DNA from: Leptospira alexanderi serovar Manhao 3 str. L 60
Lineage (GTDB): Bacteria; Spirochaetota; Leptospiria; Leptospirales; Leptospiraceae
Reading direction: 5' to 3'
Length of the DNA stretch: 20,000 bases
Assembly: GCF_000243815.2 (NCBI RefSeq)
Contig: NZ_AHMT02000015.1
Span: 207,501 to 227,500, forward strand
Shown: in pieces, positions 1 to 20,000 of the stretch
How positions within the stretch are numbered: position 1 is the first letter of the stretch
Layout of the letters: each line of letters starts with the position of its first letter
Translations under genes and position numbers: made by a program
Notes under the pieces: generated by a model
Seen by the model: the letters and a program-made list of their open reading frames with translations, nothing else
The model's database searches: none
Told to the model about the DNA's origin: nothing

Positions 1-164
<164 letters not shown>

Positions 165-172
165 AGTTAAAC

Positions 173-177
173 AAGGA
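173..177 (+). promoter_or_regulatory. Shine-Dalgarno AAGGA that decides the start of the fused gene
   Basis: AAGGA lies 9 nt before a TTG at 187. The longest possible reading frame would start at a TTG at 133, but that start overlaps mnmA by 32 nt and has no comparable ribosome site. I therefore chose 187. Confidence 0.55.
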
Positions 178-186
178 TTTTCTTTT

Positions 187-2469
<2,283 letters not shown>

Positions 2470-2566
2470 GAAAATCGTTTTACTAACTTGGAATTTCCGG
2501 TTTAATATTCGAACCGCAAATCACGGTGCCGGGTTATGATTCCGGATCGTGTTCGGATTGAAAATC

Positions 2567-3675
<1,109 letters not shown>

Positions 3676-3683
3676 GTGTCGTT

Positions 3684-6268
<2,585 letters not shown>

Positions 6269-6305
6269 CACCACGTGAGTTCGGCGTAACAAATGCGAAA
6301 GCGAT

Positions 6306-6339
6306 TCAATGTTTCGCCGGGTTTAGGGAGAAACATTGA
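6306..6339. repeat. 10-bp perfect inverted repeat, 14-nt loop
   Basis: TCAATGTTTC (6306-6315) pairs perfectly with GAAACATTGA (6330-6339). It lies 37 nt after the antiporter stop. There is no U-rich tail, so it is a weak terminator candidate at best. Confidence 0.75.
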
Positions 6340-6379
6340 GTTCATTCCGAAGGAATTGGAACGAAAATAACTCAATGGA

Positions 6380-6400
6380 AACGCTTTTTACGAAAGCGTT
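6380..6400. repeat. 8-bp perfect hairpin, 5-nt loop
   Basis: AACGCTTT (6380-6387), loop TTACG, AAAGCGTT (6393-6400). It is directly followed by the next nested palindrome. Confidence 0.75.
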
Positions 6401-6455
6401 AACTCAGTGTCTCACTCCCTGAATGCCGATTCACAAAAGAGGCATTCGCTGAGTT
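6401..6455. repeat. Nested palindrome: 7-bp outer and 7-bp inner stems
   Basis: The outer stem is AACTCAG (6401-6407) with CTGAGTT (6449-6455). The inner stem is GAATGCC (6421-6427) with GGCATTC (6441-6447). The arms are nested and could fold as one long interrupted hairpin. Confidence 0.65.
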
Positions 6456-6505
6456 TCCTGAGTCGTTCGACAGGGCCCGCGAGCCAGTCCGCTATGAAAT
6501 TCGCG

Positions 6506-6540
6506 AACTGCTACGACACCCATCGGGAGTCGTAGCAGTT
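6506..6540. repeat. 12-bp perfect inverted repeat, 11-nt loop
   Basis: AACTGCTACGAC (6506-6517) pairs perfectly with GTCGTAGCAGTT (6529-6540), followed by TAGTTTCTTATTC. It is stable enough to act as a factor-independent terminator or an RNA-end structure for the transcript from the left. It may equally be part of an interspersed repeat. Confidence 0.75.
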
Positions 6541-6694
6541 TAGTTTCTTATTCGCCCAAACTTTCTTACGTCGAATCCACATAAAGTAGATGAAAACGGA
6601 TAGGCCGAAGGAAATTCCGCCCGAAAGGGGATCGTTTTTTACGAATTTTTCCTCGAAAAAAAGGCGGAAGGCCGATATTGGAAAATAGAGAACA

Positions 6695-7704
<1,010 letters not shown>

Positions 7705-8406
7705 GTAGTCGTTTCCCTGAAAAAGTGCTCAAATAGTGTATAACGTTAAATAAAATTCTATCCAAGGATAAATATTTAGTCGTCCCTGAAAAACTCTAAA
7801 ATGGCGAATAACGTGTGTAAAACGCTTTCCAAAGAAAAAGTTTGAAAAACAAAATCACTGGAAAGAATGATAAAACGATAAAAAGCCGGTGAAAATGAAT
7901 CCAGAAGAGAGTTCAAAAAACCAGAATCAAGGCGAATTATTTCGAAACAGATTAGACCACAAACCAAATACTTCGTAAAACGTTTGTAAGCACTCAATGA
8001 TAGCGGAACGTCGTTTTTTTGATCCTTTTTCTTTGCAATACTAAGGCTGAGCAAGCTCGCTCTTTGAATAGTTTTCAAACTCTTTTGGCCAGTCTATATT
8101 CGTTTTTTTCATCAAAGACAGTTTAACAGATTTTTACGGTAGCGATAGAGATGGGGTTGATTAGGTGGTTACTTTACGATAGCGAAAAGTAGAGTTCATT
8201 GGTGCTTAGCATTTTCGATTGACAAAAGAAGAATTGAATCAGTCGAAAAAACGATTGGGATTTTTATGCTCTCGTTTTTACGGGAGGGTTCGTTTGTATT
8301 TTTAGAAATTATTAAAGTTGCAAGCGACTACTTGCTTAGGTTTTAGAAAAAAATCTGAACCAAAATTTAGTTTTTATATTAAAAGTTTGTTTCCACTTCG
8401 ATCAAA
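7705..8406. other. About 700 nt with no supported gene
   Basis: The stretch starts with the direct repeat at 7706-7840 and is AT-rich with many poly-A/T runs. Two similar words, ACGGTAGCGATAG (near 8137) and ACGATAGCGAAAAG (near 8176), hint at further decayed repetition. A 100-codon minus-strand open frame (7776-8078, TTG start) has no ribosome site and no recognisable domain, so I do not call it. The region is most likely repeat-derived or gene-remnant DNA. Confidence 0.5.
7706..7840 (+). repeat. Imperfect tandem direct repeat after the exported-protein gene
   Basis: A unit beginning TAGTCGTTTCCCTGAAAAA at 7706 recurs as TAGTCGTCCCTGAAAAA at 7777, 71 bp later and with two bases missing. The similarity then decays but continues through CTC-AAA and ATAACGT words and a TATCCAAGG/TTTCCAAAG block, so the units are about 65-70 bp. 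Confidence 0.55.
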
Positions 8407-8438
8407 TTTCACTCCGGGAAAAGTTTCCCGGAGTGAAA
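8407..8438 (-). terminator. Perfect 15-bp palindrome, terminator of the lipoprotein gene
   Basis: TTTCACTCCGGGAAA (8407-8421) and TTTCCCGGAGTGAAA (8424-8438) are exact reverse complements separated by two bases. The palindrome begins 13 nt after the lipoprotein stop on the minus strand. The U-tract is only the three Ts after the stem, so termination strength is uncertain, but position and stability fit. Confidence 0.65.
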
Positions 8439-8451
8439 CCAATCCTATCTC

Positions 8452-14145
<5,694 letters not shown>

Positions 14146-14238
14146 TAGAATCATTTTTTCTCTTTTGAAAAACCGAACAAAATACTTACCCAACGTATCC
14201 GCTCGTCGTCCCTTATGTAGAGATTAGTAGGACAGACC

Positions 14239-17441
<3,203 letters not shown>

Positions 17442-17463
17442 TGTTTTTTCTTTAGCGATTGTC

Positions 17464-20000
<2,537 letters not shown>

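Noticed and set aside
7776..8078. 100-codon minus-strand open frame, TTG start
   Set aside because: No ribosome site, Phe/Ser/Leu-rich low-information sequence, overlaps the direct repeat. Kept only as a possible remnant.
8219..8224. Perfect TTGACA -35 box in the non-coding stretch
   Set aside because: No acceptable -10 box at 16-18 nt and no plus-strand gene downstream.

Overview
The window looks like chromosomal DNA of a pathogenic-clade Leptospira. The AT-rich, purine-biased coding style, a PilZ-type protein resembling leptospiral DUF1577 proteins, the relaxed spirochaete lipobox on a large FG-GAP lipoprotein, and long non-coding gaps filled with palindromes all point that way. The species cannot be read from the sequence. 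No rRNA, tRNA, CRISPR array, intact insertion sequence or phage gene was seen.

Left third (1-6268, all + strand): the 3' end of the tRNA 2-thiouridylase gene mnmA is followed by a long fused gene (ATP-grasp plus FMN-dependent alpha-hydroxy-acid dehydrogenase). Next come a PilZ-domain gene broken by a frameshift, an RluA-family pseudouridine synthase with a repeat-built insertion, and an NhaC-type Na+/H+ antiporter whose GTG start overlaps the preceding stop. Spacing is tight (22 nt, about 97 nt, 8 nt, overlap), so much of this may be one transcript.

Middle (6269-8451): a 428-nt gap holds four separate stem-loops. It is followed by an exported protein of unknown function and then about 750 nt of apparently non-coding DNA with an imperfect direct repeat. 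A perfect 15-bp palindrome there is the likely terminator of the next, minus-strand gene.

Right-centre (8452-14736): a 1269-residue minus-strand lipoprotein carries six Big_5-like Ig repeats, one different Ig-like domain and a seven-blade FG-GAP beta-propeller. A BamA-like outer-membrane barrel protein is transcribed divergently from it. A convergent minus-strand GNAT acetyltransferase follows. This block is probably a cell-envelope/surface module.

Right end (14737-20000, + strand): a cyclic-nucleotide-regulated, NTE-like patatin phospholipase lies behind a near-consensus sigma70-type promoter with a long leader. A soluble PAS-PAS-GAF-PAS histidine kinase follows; it runs off the window with its reading frame open, cut within its ATPase domain.

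No wholly new system could be demonstrated. The points most worth checking are the ATP-grasp/FMN fusion with its four-Cys linker, the frameshift near a T8 run in the PilZ gene, the palindrome cluster at 6306-6540, and the paired cysteines and split-blade closure of the lipoprotein.
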